DNA from: Azoarcus sp.
GTDB taxonomy: Bacteria; Pseudomonadota; Gammaproteobacteria; Burkholderiales; Rhodocyclaceae
Length of the DNA stretch: 32,874 bases
Direction of reading: 5' to 3'
Assembly (NCBI GenBank): GCA_013911595.1
Contig: JACESY010000015.1
Coordinates: forward strand, 1-32,874
Below, piece after piece: positions 7,931 through 15,552 of this stretch. Under the pieces are notes generated by a model. That model saw only the letters and a program-made list of their open reading frames with translations. It was not told the DNA's origin and did not search any database. A program made the position numbers and the translations under genes. Position 1 is the stretch's first letter. Each line of letters opens with the position of its first letter.

Positions 7931-8884
7931 TCAGGCCGCCAGCGTGGGGCTGGCCAGCTGACGTGCGATCGCGTCGATGTGACGATGATCCGTGCCGCAG
8001 CAGCCGCCGAGCACGGTCAGGCCGGGAAGACGCCGACGCAGATCGGCGTATTGCCGACCCAGTTCTTCCGGGTCGCCGGTGTCGAGTTCGGTACTGTCGT
8101 CCAGTTCGGCATGGCTGCAGCGCGAGGCGTTGGCGCGCACGCCGCGCAGACGCGTGGCCAGTAACGCATCGCCGTCGAGCACTTGGGCGAAATGCTCCGG
8201 ATGCGCGCAGTTGATCATGTAGTAGGCGGCGTATGCGTCCGTGGCCTCGTCGCAGCGACGGATCGCCTCGGCCAGCCCCTCTCCCGACGGCAGACGCCCA
8301 TCGGTCTCGACGGTGAAGGAAATCGCCACCGGCATGGCGTGGTCGCGCGCCGCCTCGACGATGCCGACGGCCTCGTCGATGTAGTTGAGCGTATACGCCG
8401 AGACCAGATCGGCGCTGGTCGCGGCGAAGGTGCCGATCTGCACCGCGTGATAGTCACGCGCCTGGGCAGCGCTCATGCGCAGGTCGGCAACGTAGCCGTC
8501 GCCGCGCGGGCCCAGCTGGGCGCTGACGACGATCGGGGTGGTGGCGCTGGCATGGGTCTGGCGAATCGACTCGAGCAGTTCGACCGCGCGGCGGTTGAGC
8601 CCGGCCAGCTCCTGGGCGTCGCAGCCCAGACTCCAGCCCCAGTCGGGGCTGGCGCGCCAGGTGGCGGTGTCGAGCAAGATACCGACGCGGTGCGTGCGCG
8701 CGAGTTCGATGTAGCGCAAGTAGTAACGGCGCAGGATGTCACGACCGGCCTCGTCGCGCAGCATGACGACAGTGGCGAAATGGGGCAGGTCCAGACCTTC
8801 GTGGAAGATCATGGTCGTTTCCAGTCCACCGTCGGTGATGAAGGTGTCGTACAGTTGCGGCAAGTCGTTGCGGTAGCGGCTCAT
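7931..8884 (-). CDS. Homocysteine S-methyltransferase family protein
   Basis: The 317-residue protein is a zinc-dependent methyltransferase of the homocysteine S-methyltransferase (MmuM/BHMT) family. It opens with the ITDGGLET motif (17-23) and has the three zinc cysteines: Cys226 in INCAHP and the pair Cys295/Cys296 in GGCCGT. Members transfer methyl from S-methylmethionine, SAM or betaine to homocysteine or related thiols and selenols. This copy is a single-domain form of normal length. It is divergent from a DJ-1/AraC-type regulator with 107 bases between the chosen starts, which suggests that regulator controls it. The methyl donor cannot be told from sequence. Confidence 0.87.
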   Translation of the reverse strand: MSRYRNDLPQLYDTFITDGGLETTMIFHEGLDLPHFATVVMLRDEAGRDILRRYYLRYIELARTHRVGILLDTATWRASPDWGWSLGCDAQELAGLNRRAVELLESIRQTHASATTPIVVSAQLGPRGDGYVADLRMSAAQARDYHAVQIGTFAATSADLVSAYTLNYIDEAVGIVEAARDHAMPVAISFTVETDGRLPSGEGLAEAIRRCDEATDAYAAYYMINCAHPEHFAQVLDGDALLATRLRGVRANASRCSHAELDDSTELDTGDPEELGRQYADLRRRLPGLTVLGGCCGTDHRHIDAIARQLASPTLAA

Positions 8885-8991
8885 CTTCGTCGTTCTCCAT
8901 GGTCGCCCTTTGCGGGGGCATGACGACGAGATTAGGCGCGTCGAGGCGGCACGTTGAGGGCCATTTCCGCAAGGAAGTGGACGAATCGGCC

Positions 8992-10092
8992 ATGAGTGCT
9001 TCCCGTCCCCCGGTTTCGGTCGCGATCCTCGCCTTCGAACAGACCTCGGCCTCGGTGGTCCACGGCATGTACGACCTGTTCATGTCGGCCGGTCGCGACT
9101 GGGGCGTGATCGTCGACGGTCGCCCGGGACCCTGCCTGATGCGCCCGCAGATCGTCGCGCGCAGGCCCGGTGCGCTGACGGTATCCAACGACATCGTCAT
9201 CCATGCCCACGCGGGATTCGATAACATCGAAATTCCGCAGATCGTCTGCGTGCCGGAAGTGACCATCGCCCCGGGTGAGCCGCTGACCGGGCTCTTCGAC
9301 CCCGAGATCGCCTGGATCCGGCGCTGCCACGCGGCCGGCGCGATCATCGCCAACGCCTGCTCGGGCGTCATGCTGCCGGCCCAGGCGGGCCTGCTCGACG
9401 GACACGAGGCAACCACCCACTGGGCGTACTGCGACGTGCTGCGCGAGCGCCACCCGGCGGTGCGCGTGCATCCACAGCGCGCGCTGGTGGTGTCGGGTGA
9501 CGGCCACCGCCTGGTGATGGCCGGCGGCGGCACCTCGTGGCTGGATCTGGCGCTGTACCTGATCGCACGCAGCACCGATGTCGAATCGGCGATGCAGGTC
9601 GCGCGCGTCAACCTCATCGACTGGCACGCCATCGGCCAGCAGCCCTTCGCGCGTCTGGCGCGCTCACGCCAGGTCGAGGACGCAGTGATCGCGCGCTGTC
9701 AGGCGTGGATCGCCGAGCACTACGCCGAACACTCGCCGGTGGCGGCGATGGCACACCTGTCGGGCCTGCCCGAGCGCTCCTTCAAGCGCCGCTTCCGCGA
9801 GGCCACCGGCATGGCCCCGCTCGAATACGTTCACACGCTGCGTATCGAGGAAGCCAAACACATGCTCGAAACCGGCGACACCCCGATCGACGAGATCGCC
9901 GCCGAAGTCGGCTACGAGGACCCGCGCTTCTTCAGCCGACTGTTCCGCCGCCAGGTGCATCTGAGCCCGGCGCAGTACCGCAAGCGCTTCGGCGCCGTGC
10001 GCCGCATGCTCGCCGCGCATCAACGCGACGCGGAATCGGGTGAGTCACCGTCGAGCAGATCAATGACGGCATCGCGCAACGCCGGCACGTAA
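8992..10092 (+). CDS. DJ-1/PfpI-AraC family transcriptional regulator
   Basis: The 366-residue protein has an N-terminal glutamine amidotransferase-like (DJ-1/PfpI) sensing domain (about 8-190) with Cys123 at the nucleophile-elbow position in NACSGVMLPAQAGLLDG, then two AraC helix-turn-helix motifs (about 230-335), the second ending in FFSRLFRRQVHLSPAQYRKRF. Regulators of this type (GlxA, ArgR/CdhR-like) often control amine or methylated-compound metabolism. I chose ATG 8992, where family similarity begins; in-frame ATGs at 8899 and 8920 are possible and no start has an ideal Shine-Dalgarno. The last 24 residues after the AraC domain are encoded across the 3' end of the convergent HepT gene and look like non-native tail. 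It probably controls the divergent methyltransferase. Confidence 0.86.
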   Translation: MSASRPPVSVAILAFEQTSASVVHGMYDLFMSAGRDWGVIVDGRPGPCLMRPQIVARRPGALTVSNDIVIHAHAGFDNIEIPQIVCVPEVTIAPGEPLTGLFDPEIAWIRRCHAAGAIIANACSGVMLPAQAGLLDGHEATTHWAYCDVLRERHPAVRVHPQRALVVSGDGHRLVMAGGGTSWLDLALYLIARSTDVESAMQVARVNLIDWHAIGQQPFARLARSRQVEDAVIARCQAWIAEHYAEHSPVAAMAHLSGLPERSFKRRFREATGMAPLEYVHTLRIEEAKHMLETGDTPIDEIAAEVGYEDPRFFSRLFRRQVHLSPAQYRKRFGAVRRMLAAHQRDAESGESPSSRSMTASRNAGT

Positions 10093-10376
10093 TCCTCGAC
10101 GACCTTCCACACCAGCAGCATGTCCACCCCGAGGTACTGATGAGCGAGCACGTTCCGCATGCCCGCGATGGCATGCCACGGCACGCCCGCGCTGATGCCG
10201 CCAAGACGTCGTGCGTCCAGGTCACGCACGATCTGGCCAATCACTTCGAGGTTGCGAACAACCGCGTCCTGCGTGCGATTGTCAGCAAGAAAGGCCGAGC
10301 GACCACCGGAGGTGTACTCGAGGATTCGCTCGGCACACAGCAGCATGTGGCTCAGCAAGACGCGCCGGTCACGCAT
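10020..10376 (-). CDS. hepT: HepT-like (DUF86) ribonuclease toxin
   Basis: The 118-residue HEPN-domain protein carries the complete toxin motif RX4HXY as R74-NVLA-H79-Q-Y81. In characterised MntA/HepT systems the toxin is a ribonuclease and the antitoxin AMPylates the Tyr of this motif to silence it. All three residues are present, so the toxin looks intact. Its ATG overlaps the antitoxin stop by one base (TGATG), so it is translationally coupled. Its 3' end overlaps the convergent AraC-type gene by 73 bases. Placement as a toxin-antitoxin pair is firm from motif and neighbour. Confidence 0.9.
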   Translation of the reverse strand: MRDRRVLLSHMLLCAERILEYTSGGRSAFLADNRTQDAVVRNLEVIGQIVRDLDARRLGGISAGVPWHAIAGMRNVLAHQYLGVDMLLVWKVVEDYVPALRDAVIDLLDGDSPDSASR

Positions 10377-10666
10377 CAGATGGGCCGAGCCTCGCGCACG
10401 ATGCGCTCACGCAGGAAGGGGCTCACGCCGTTGGGCGTGACGATGTCCACCCTGCGGCCGAGAACGCGTTCGAAATCCGCCTGCAGGCCGACCTGATCGA
10501 GCAGGGACGCCTCCGAGCCGAAATCCACCAGGAGGTCGACATCGGAGTCCTCGCGTTCCTCGCCGCGCGCAACCGACCCGAACACACGCAGGTTCGAGGC
10601 ATGGTGGCGTTCGGCGAGACGGGCGAGTTCGTCGCGGCGGCTGACGAGTTGGTCGAGCAGGGTCAT
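10376..10666 (-). CDS. mntA: MntA-like nucleotidyltransferase antitoxin
   Basis: The 96-residue protein is a minimal nucleotidyltransferase with the GSX10DXD motif (G30, S31, D42, D44), in a GSVARGEEREDSDVDLLVDF context. It is the expected AMPylating antitoxin for the adjacent HepT. The start ATG at 10666 has GGGAG at 10674-10678, seven bases away; an in-frame upstream ATG at 10711 would add 15 unrelated residues. A perfect 10-base palindrome, ACGACGTCGT, lies at 10718-10727 about 50 bases upstream and could serve autoregulation. The pair sits 93 bases downstream of a hydroxyacid dehydrogenase gene on the same strand. Confidence 0.88.
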   Translation of the reverse strand: MTLLDQLVSRRDELARLAERHHASNLRVFGSVARGEEREDSDVDLLVDFGSEASLLDQVGLQADFERVLGRRVDIVTPNGVSPFLRERIVREARPI

Positions 10667-10727
10667 CACGACGCTCCCGGCAAATGACGTTCTACGACAG
10701 TGTATCGCCACGATCGCACGACGTCGT

Positions 10728-10757
10728 CTCCGGGCGAGCGGGATGACACTCCCGGAG
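10728..10757 (-). terminator. Possible stem-loop terminator after the hydroxyacid dehydrogenase gene
   Basis: A seven-base stem (CTCCGGG with CCCGGAG) encloses a 16-base loop beginning two bases beyond the dehydrogenase stop. There is no T-run, so it may only slow polymerase or protect the message. Confidence 0.3.
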
Positions 10758-10759
10758 GA

Positions 10760-11740
10760 TCAGCCGCCTACCACCTCCGGATTGACGAGATTGGCCGGAC
10801 GCTGACCTGCAAGTGCCGCGATCAGGTTGTCGGCCGCGAGCATCGCCATGGCCAGGCGCGTGGCGCGCGTGGACGAGCCGATGTGCGGCGTGAGCACGAC
10901 ATTGTCGAGCGCGAAGTAGCGCGCATCAAGCGCTGGTTCGTTCTCGAACACGTCCAGCCCCGCACCGGCGATGGTCTTGTTCTGCAGCGCCTCGATCAGC
11001 GCGGCATCGTCGACGATGCCGCCGCGCGCGATGTTGATCAGATGCGCGCTCGGCTTCATCTGCGCGATCTCCGCGGCGCCGATGACGTGATGCGTGGCCG
11101 GCGAATACGGCAGCATCAGCACCAGGAAGTCGGATTCGCGCAGCAGTTCTTCCTTGCTCACCAGCGTCGCCCTGCACGCCTGCTCCTGCTCGGGCGCGAG
11201 CTGCGAGCGGTTGTGATAGATCACGCGCATGTCGAAGCCGGCGGCGCGACGCGCCACGGCCTGGCCGATGCGGCCCATGCCGAGGATGCCCAGGGTGGCA
11301 TGGTGGATGTCATGCCCACGCCAGTCGTCGTGGAACTTCCATCCCTGCCATTGACCGTCGCGCACCCACTTGTCGGCACCGACGATGCGTCGCCCCGATG
11401 CCAGCAGCAGCGCCCAGGCGGTGTCGGCCGTGGTGTCGTTGAGCGCGCCCGGCGTGTTGGTGGCCATCACGCCGGCGGCGCTGATCGCCGCGAGGTCGAA
11501 ATTGTTGTGCCCCACCGCAACGTTGCACACCGCCTTGAGGTTCGGCGCAGAACGCAATGCCGCTTCATCGATGCGGTCCGAGAGCATGGTGATCGCGCCG
11601 GCCTTGTCCGACAGGCGTGCGGCCAGTTCCTCGGCCGGCAGCGCGACATCCTGGTCGTTGTAGTCAATCTCGAAGTGCTGCGACAGATGCTCGATGACTT
11701 CGGGAAAGACGGAACGGGTGACGAGAATCTTCGGTTTGAT
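10760..11740 (-). CDS. D-2-hydroxyacid dehydrogenase (glyoxylate/hydroxypyruvate reductase-like), apparent ATC start
   Basis: From the ATC at 11740-11738 the protein is 326 residues, the normal size for NAD(P)-dependent D-2-hydroxyacid dehydrogenases of the GyaR/GhrB type. It has the nucleotide loop GMGRIG (154-159), Arg239 in INIARGG, Glu268 in FENEP and His286 in TPHIGSS, the catalytic set. The first ATG in frame is at 11587 and would delete the N-terminal strand (KPKILVTRSVFPEVIEHL) that the family needs. Between the in-frame TGA upstream and that ATG there is no ATG, GTG or TTG, but an AAGGAGG (11748-11754) sits exactly seven bases before ATC. So either ATC is the start or ATG was changed at one base. 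Likely reaction: reduction of glyoxylate or hydroxypyruvate. Confidence 0.83.
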   Translation of the reverse strand: MKPKILVTRSVFPEVIEHLSQHFEIDYNDQDVALPAEELAARLSDKAGAITMLSDRIDEAALRSAPNLKAVCNVAVGHNNFDLAAISAAGVMATNTPGALNDTTADTAWALLLASGRRIVGADKWVRDGQWQGWKFHDDWRGHDIHHATLGILGMGRIGQAVARRAAGFDMRVIYHNRSQLAPEQEQACRATLVSKEELLRESDFLVLMLPYSPATHHVIGAAEIAQMKPSAHLINIARGGIVDDAALIEALQNKTIAGAGLDVFENEPALDARYFALDNVVLTPHIGSSTRATRLAMAMLAADNLIAALAGQRPANLVNPEVVGG

Positions 11741-11762
11741 GGCGAGTCCTCCTTGCTGCGCG

Positions 11763-11778
11763 GCGTTTCATGAAACGC
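11763..11778. promoter_or_regulatory. Perfect 16-base palindrome upstream of the dehydrogenase, possible operator
   Basis: GCGTTTCATGAAACGC is its own reverse complement and lies 22 bases upstream of the apparent ATC start, just before the ribosome site. It could be a repressor or activator site; no named regulator is recognised. Confidence 0.35.
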
Positions 11779-11827
11779 GCGAGCGGCCATGTCGACGCAG
11801 GCCACAGCCACGCGAATCATCCGGGAC

Positions 11828-11869
11828 TGCCGTGATCCCGCCCCGCCGCTGCGGGGCGGGATCACGGCA
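11828..11869 (-). terminator. Strong 19-bp stem-loop between glycosyltransferase and dehydrogenase genes
   Basis: Two 19-base arms (11828-11846 and 11851-11869) are perfect inverted complements around a four-base loop, CGCT. It lies 41 bases past the stop of the leftward GT4 gene, as expected for the terminator of the LPS operon. No T-run follows on the minus strand, so termination may be atypical, or the element may stabilise the 3' end. Confidence 0.55.
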
Positions 11870-11910
11870 CCACCAGCGAACTGGCTGCCTGCAGTGTAGC
11901 GCGGCGCGCC

Positions 11911-13050
11911 TCAGAAATGCTCGGGCACGATCGCGTCGATGCCGGCCGCGTCGATGCCGGCGATGCAGGCGCGATAGACGGCGAGATTGCCATCGGCCAT
12001 CGCATCGATCGAGAAGCGCCGCAACATGTGTGCGCGACCGGCTTCCCCCATGCGCCGACGCAAGTCACCATCTGCGAGCAGGCGCGCGAGTGCCTCACCC
12101 AGCGCCGTCGCATCGCCCGGCGGCACGAGCAGCCCGGTCTCGCCATCGACCACCGCCTCGGGCAATCCGCCGGCGCGGCTCGCCACCACCGGCAGCGCGG
12201 CGGCCGAGGCCTGCAACACGGCGATGCCCAGCCCTTCCATCTCGGCCGGATGAACAAACACGTCGAGCCCGCCCAGCCAACGCGGCAGATCGTCGCGAAA
12301 GCCCGCAAAGATTACGCGATCATTCAGCCCCGCCGCCGCGACCTCCGCGCGCAGCTCGGCTTCCAGCCGGCCACGCCCGAACAGCACGACGCGCAGATTC
12401 GGGTGCGCCGCGCACAACCGCGGCAGCGCTGCGAACAGGTGGCGATGGCCCTTGCGCGCGATCAGCTGCGCCGCCATGCCCAGCGTCACGGCGTCGTCCG
12501 GCAGGCCGAACTCGGCCAAAAAGGCCGAGCGCTCGACCGGTATCAGCCAGGGCGTCGCATCGACCGCGCTGCGCACGCACCACAGCTTGTCCTCCGGCAC
12601 CCCGCCGGCTGCGAGCACGTCGCGGATCTTGCGAGAGATGCCGATTACGCGCTCGTACATGGCGTATTTCAGGCGTGTCTGCAACGCGCTCTCCGGATTG
12701 TCCACACGCCGCGAGATGATCGCCGGCACGCCAGTGATGCGCGCCGCCAGCCCACCCCACACGTCGGCGCCCCGACGGCTGTGCACATGCACCAGATCCG
12801 GCGCGTGACTCCGCATCGCGCGCATCAGACGAGCCGTCAACGCGGCATCGACGTCGCCGCCCATGCGCATCGGCAGCACCTCGCAGTGACGCGCGGCAGC
12901 CGCCGCGATGTCGCTGCCGGCCGGACAGGCCAGCACACTGTCGACACCGCGCTCGGCGAGCGCCTCAACCAGATGGACGACCTGTAGCGCGCCACCATAC
13001 AAGTGGCGGCCGGCTTCGACGTGTAGCACTTTCAAGCGAGCGGAGGACAT
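11911..13050 (-). CDS. GT4 family glycosyltransferase
   Basis: The 379-residue GT-B enzyme has the N-terminal glycine-rich loop (EAGRHLYGGALQVVHLVEAL) and the C-terminal donor site: GMAAQLIARKGHRHL (about 191-205), VVLFGRGRLEAEL and HPAEMEGLGIAVLQAS. In the usual EX7E pair the second Glu is Gln (E272...Q280). The start ATG at 13050 has GGAG at 13057-13060, six bases upstream; a longer frame to 13233 overlaps the previous gene in a different reading frame and is unlikely. It overlaps the end of the GT9 gene by 19 bases, making it the last gene of a leftward LPS operon. The likely role is addition of a sugar to LPS core or O-chain; donor and acceptor are unknown. Confidence 0.85.
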   Translation of the reverse strand: MSSARLKVLHVEAGRHLYGGALQVVHLVEALAERGVDSVLACPAGSDIAAAAARHCEVLPMRMGGDVDAALTARLMRAMRSHAPDLVHVHSRRGADVWGGLAARITGVPAIISRRVDNPESALQTRLKYAMYERVIGISRKIRDVLAAGGVPEDKLWCVRSAVDATPWLIPVERSAFLAEFGLPDDAVTLGMAAQLIARKGHRHLFAALPRLCAAHPNLRVVLFGRGRLEAELRAEVAAAGLNDRVIFAGFRDDLPRWLGGLDVFVHPAEMEGLGIAVLQASAAALPVVASRAGGLPEAVVDGETGLLVPPGDATALGEALARLLADGDLRRRMGEAGRAHMLRRFSIDAMADGNLAVYRACIAGIDAAGIDAIVPEHF

Positions 13051-14156
13051 GTGGAACTCCAGCGGGAAGGACGGATGGAGACCACACGCGGCGAGGCCGG
13101 GCGTGGCGAGATCGGGTCGGATGCGGATTCGGCGAGCGCGGCGCGCGCCTCGGCCATGACGCGCGCGCAATCGATCGCGGCGAGGCAGTCGAACTCCCCA
13201 CCGCAGGAGGGGCGGCGACGGCACGGACTGCACGCCAGCCCCAGCCAGATCACGCGAACATTGGCCCGGCCGGCGTCGCGGTACGGACAGGTCGAACCGA
13301 ACAGCGCCACCGTCGGCCGCGCGAAACCGACCCCGGCATGGGTCAGCCCGGTGTCCACTCCCACCACCAGCGCCGCCTCGCCGACCAGGGCCATGGCTTC
13401 GGCCAGATCGGTGCGTCCGGCCAGCGCGACGGCCGGCGCACCCTCACAGATGCGCGCCGCCGCAGCCGCGTCGGCCGGACCGCCCAGGACCACCGGCATC
13501 AGACCAAGCTCGTCGTGCACCGCATGCGCCAGCGTGCGCCATCGACTCTCGACCCAGTGCTTCTGAGGCCGCGTCGTGAACGGCGCAAATACCGCGCAAC
13601 GCCCGGTCGGAACACCCGCCTCGTCGAGCATCGAGCGCGCACGCGCGACCGCGTGCGGCTGCGCATGCAGCCGCGGCACGAAGGGCCCCGCGTCCAGCCC
13701 GAGGTACCGGGCGAGATGAGCGTATTCCGAGCTGATGCGTCCGTCCTCCCCACCCCGGGACAACACCTCGCTCATCAGCCAGCGCCCGCCCTCGAAGCCG
13801 CCCAGACCGACACGACGTGGCGCGCCCGACAGACGCGAGAGAACGGCGCTCTTGAGCAGGCCTTGCAGGTCCAGCACGGTGTCGAACCGCTGGCTGTTGA
13901 GTTCGCGGCGCAGGTCGGCAACCGCGCGGGCAAGCGCGCCGAAGCGGCGGGCCCGCCACAGCCCCTGCCAGTCGCGACGGGGCCACACGTGGATGCGGTC
14001 GATTGCCGGATCAGCCGAGAGCAGCCCTTCCAGCCCGGCCTCGAGCAGCCAGGCGATGTGTGCGCGCGGATGCGCGCGACGGATCGCGGCAGCGAGCGCA
14101 GCGGCGAACACGATGTCGCCGATCGCGGAAGTGCGGACAATAAGGATGCGCTGCAT
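13032..14156 (-). CDS. GT9 family glycosyltransferase, lipopolysaccharide heptosyltransferase-like
   Basis: The 374-residue protein begins RILIVRTSAIGDIVFAAAL, the hallmark of heptosyltransferases, and has the ADP-heptose site VGVDTGLTHAGVGFARP near residue 268, followed by LFGSTCPYRDAG. A cysteine-rich segment (CSPCRRRPSCGGEFDC) near residue 315 is common in this family. Such enzymes transfer L-glycero-D-manno-heptose to Kdo or to the first heptose of the inner core. Whether it acts as WaaC or WaaF cannot be decided. The last 50 residues (Ser/Pro-rich) run past the fold and overlap the GT4 start. There is no strong ribosome site before ATG 14156. It lies 45 bases after the O-antigen ligase-like gene. 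Confidence 0.85.
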   Translation of the reverse strand: MQRILIVRTSAIGDIVFAAALAAAIRRAHPRAHIAWLLEAGLEGLLSADPAIDRIHVWPRRDWQGLWRARRFGALARAVADLRRELNSQRFDTVLDLQGLLKSAVLSRLSGAPRRVGLGGFEGGRWLMSEVLSRGGEDGRISSEYAHLARYLGLDAGPFVPRLHAQPHAVARARSMLDEAGVPTGRCAVFAPFTTRPQKHWVESRWRTLAHAVHDELGLMPVVLGGPADAAAAARICEGAPAVALAGRTDLAEAMALVGEAALVVGVDTGLTHAGVGFARPTVALFGSTCPYRDAGRANVRVIWLGLACSPCRRRPSCGGEFDCLAAIDCARVMAEARAALAESASDPISPRPASPRVVSIRPSRWSSTCPPLA

Positions 14157-14201
14157 CGGGGTCAGCCGTGAATCAACGGCACCGATGCTATGGACGCCCG
14201 G

Positions 14202-15512
14202 TTAAGCCCCGGTGACGTCCGTGTTGCGATTGCGTGTCGGCCAGGTTGCGAGCCCGCATGACAGTGCTGGCGCCACGGCAACTCCAGCGACCAGAACCCA
14301 GAAGAATCGCCAGTCCCAGCCAGCCAGACGCAAATCGGTCTGGTTGCACAGCAAAGCAAGCAACAGCATCGCGGAGACCGCAAGCCAGGTATCGAACGGC
14401 ATCAAACCACGTCTGCGGGCCGCCCACGCGGCCAGCGCGACCCACGCAAACAGGGCGTGCACAACCGCACTGCCGAGCAGCCCGACGCGCACCAGCAGAT
14501 CGGCGAAAACGTTGTGCAGATGCGTGAAACCAGCCGCACCCAGCGCCCCGTCCTCGCGCGCCAGCAGGCTGGTCACGGCCCCCGGACCGTGACCAGCCAG
14601 GGGCGCCTCAGCAACCAGTCGCAACGCAGTGACCAGCATGCGCACGCGCAGACCCAGCGCATCCTCGCCAACCGCGGCGACGTCGCCGGCGAAGACCTGC
14701 GCCCGCGATTCACCATCGGCCGCGATGCGCGAGGCCAGCGCCTCGCCAAAAACTGCCGCGATCAGCGCCGCCGTCAGTGCACCGACCGCGATGCCGGCGG
14801 CAAGGCCGCGCCAGCCGCAATGCAGGCCGAGCGCGAGCAGCATCACCGCAAGCGTGATCGCGAAAGCCAGCCACACGCCACGCGAACCGGAGAGCGCCAG
14901 CCAGTAAAGCGCGAGACCCGCCGCGGCCAGCCACAGAGCGGCACCAATCCAGCGCAGCTCGGGCGCACGGGTGCGCGCCGCCTGCCACGCTCGAGGCGCA
15001 AAGCATGCGAGTCCCACCGCCATGGCTGCGGCGTACTGCGCGAAGTGATTGATGCTTGAAAAGCCCAGCCGAACGCGCTCGCCACCGGGCCACGGCGGCG
15101 CCGACCAGTCGGTCGCCCACAGACGGCCAAGTACGAACACGATCCCCGCAACCGCCAGGCAACGGAGCGCGCGCCGGTCGTCGGCACCGATCCACAGCGC
15201 CAACGGCATGAACCACCACAGTTGGACGAAGTCACGCATCGCGGCGAGATCCTCATCGCGCTGCGCGGCCGGCCAGACCGTCAGCAGTGCACCGGTGCAG
15301 AACACGAGGAAAACCGCCAGCAGCCACATCGGCGGCGCGCGCAGTAGCGCATTGCGTGCGCCGGGCGCGGCCAGCGCCGCGAGCAGCATCAGGCTCAGCG
15401 CGACATTGGCCAGCGCTGGCGCGGCCAGCGCAGCGCCTGCGAAAATCGGCGGCAACACAGCGGCCAGGCGCGCGACGGATGACATCGGATTGTCAGATTC
15501 GATCGCTAGCAT
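14202..15512 (-). CDS. O-antigen ligase/polymerase family membrane protein (Wzy_C domain)
   Basis: This very hydrophobic protein of 436 residues has about 10-12 predicted membrane spans. The conserved signatures of the WaaL/Wzy_C family are present: LALSGSRGVWLAF on one periplasmic side and GHGPGAV...FTHLHNVFADLLVRVGLLG in the large loop. WaaL transfers O-antigen from undecaprenyl diphosphate to lipid A-core in the periplasm; Wzy polymerases share the fold, and sequence alone does not separate them. Position at the head of a heptosyltransferase/GT4 operon favours ligase. The start is uncertain: the ATG at 15512 is used, with alternatives at 15536 and 15485, none with an ideal ribosome site. 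Only 40 bases separate it from the divergent GT4 gene. Confidence 0.82.
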   Translation of the reverse strand: MLAIESDNPMSSVARLAAVLPPIFAGAALAAPALANVALSLMLLAALAAPGARNALLRAPPMWLLAVFLVFCTGALLTVWPAAQRDEDLAAMRDFVQLWWFMPLALWIGADDRRALRCLAVAGIVFVLGRLWATDWSAPPWPGGERVRLGFSSINHFAQYAAAMAVGLACFAPRAWQAARTRAPELRWIGAALWLAAAGLALYWLALSGSRGVWLAFAITLAVMLLALGLHCGWRGLAAGIAVGALTAALIAAVFGEALASRIAADGESRAQVFAGDVAAVGEDALGLRVRMLVTALRLVAEAPLAGHGPGAVTSLLAREDGALGAAGFTHLHNVFADLLVRVGLLGSAVVHALFAWVALAAWAARRRGLMPFDTWLAVSAMLLLALLCNQTDLRLAGWDWRFFWVLVAGVAVAPALSCGLATWPTRNRNTDVTGA

Positions 15513-15552
15513 GGCGCATCCGGACTCCGGCACCACAGTTTATGGCGAGCAC

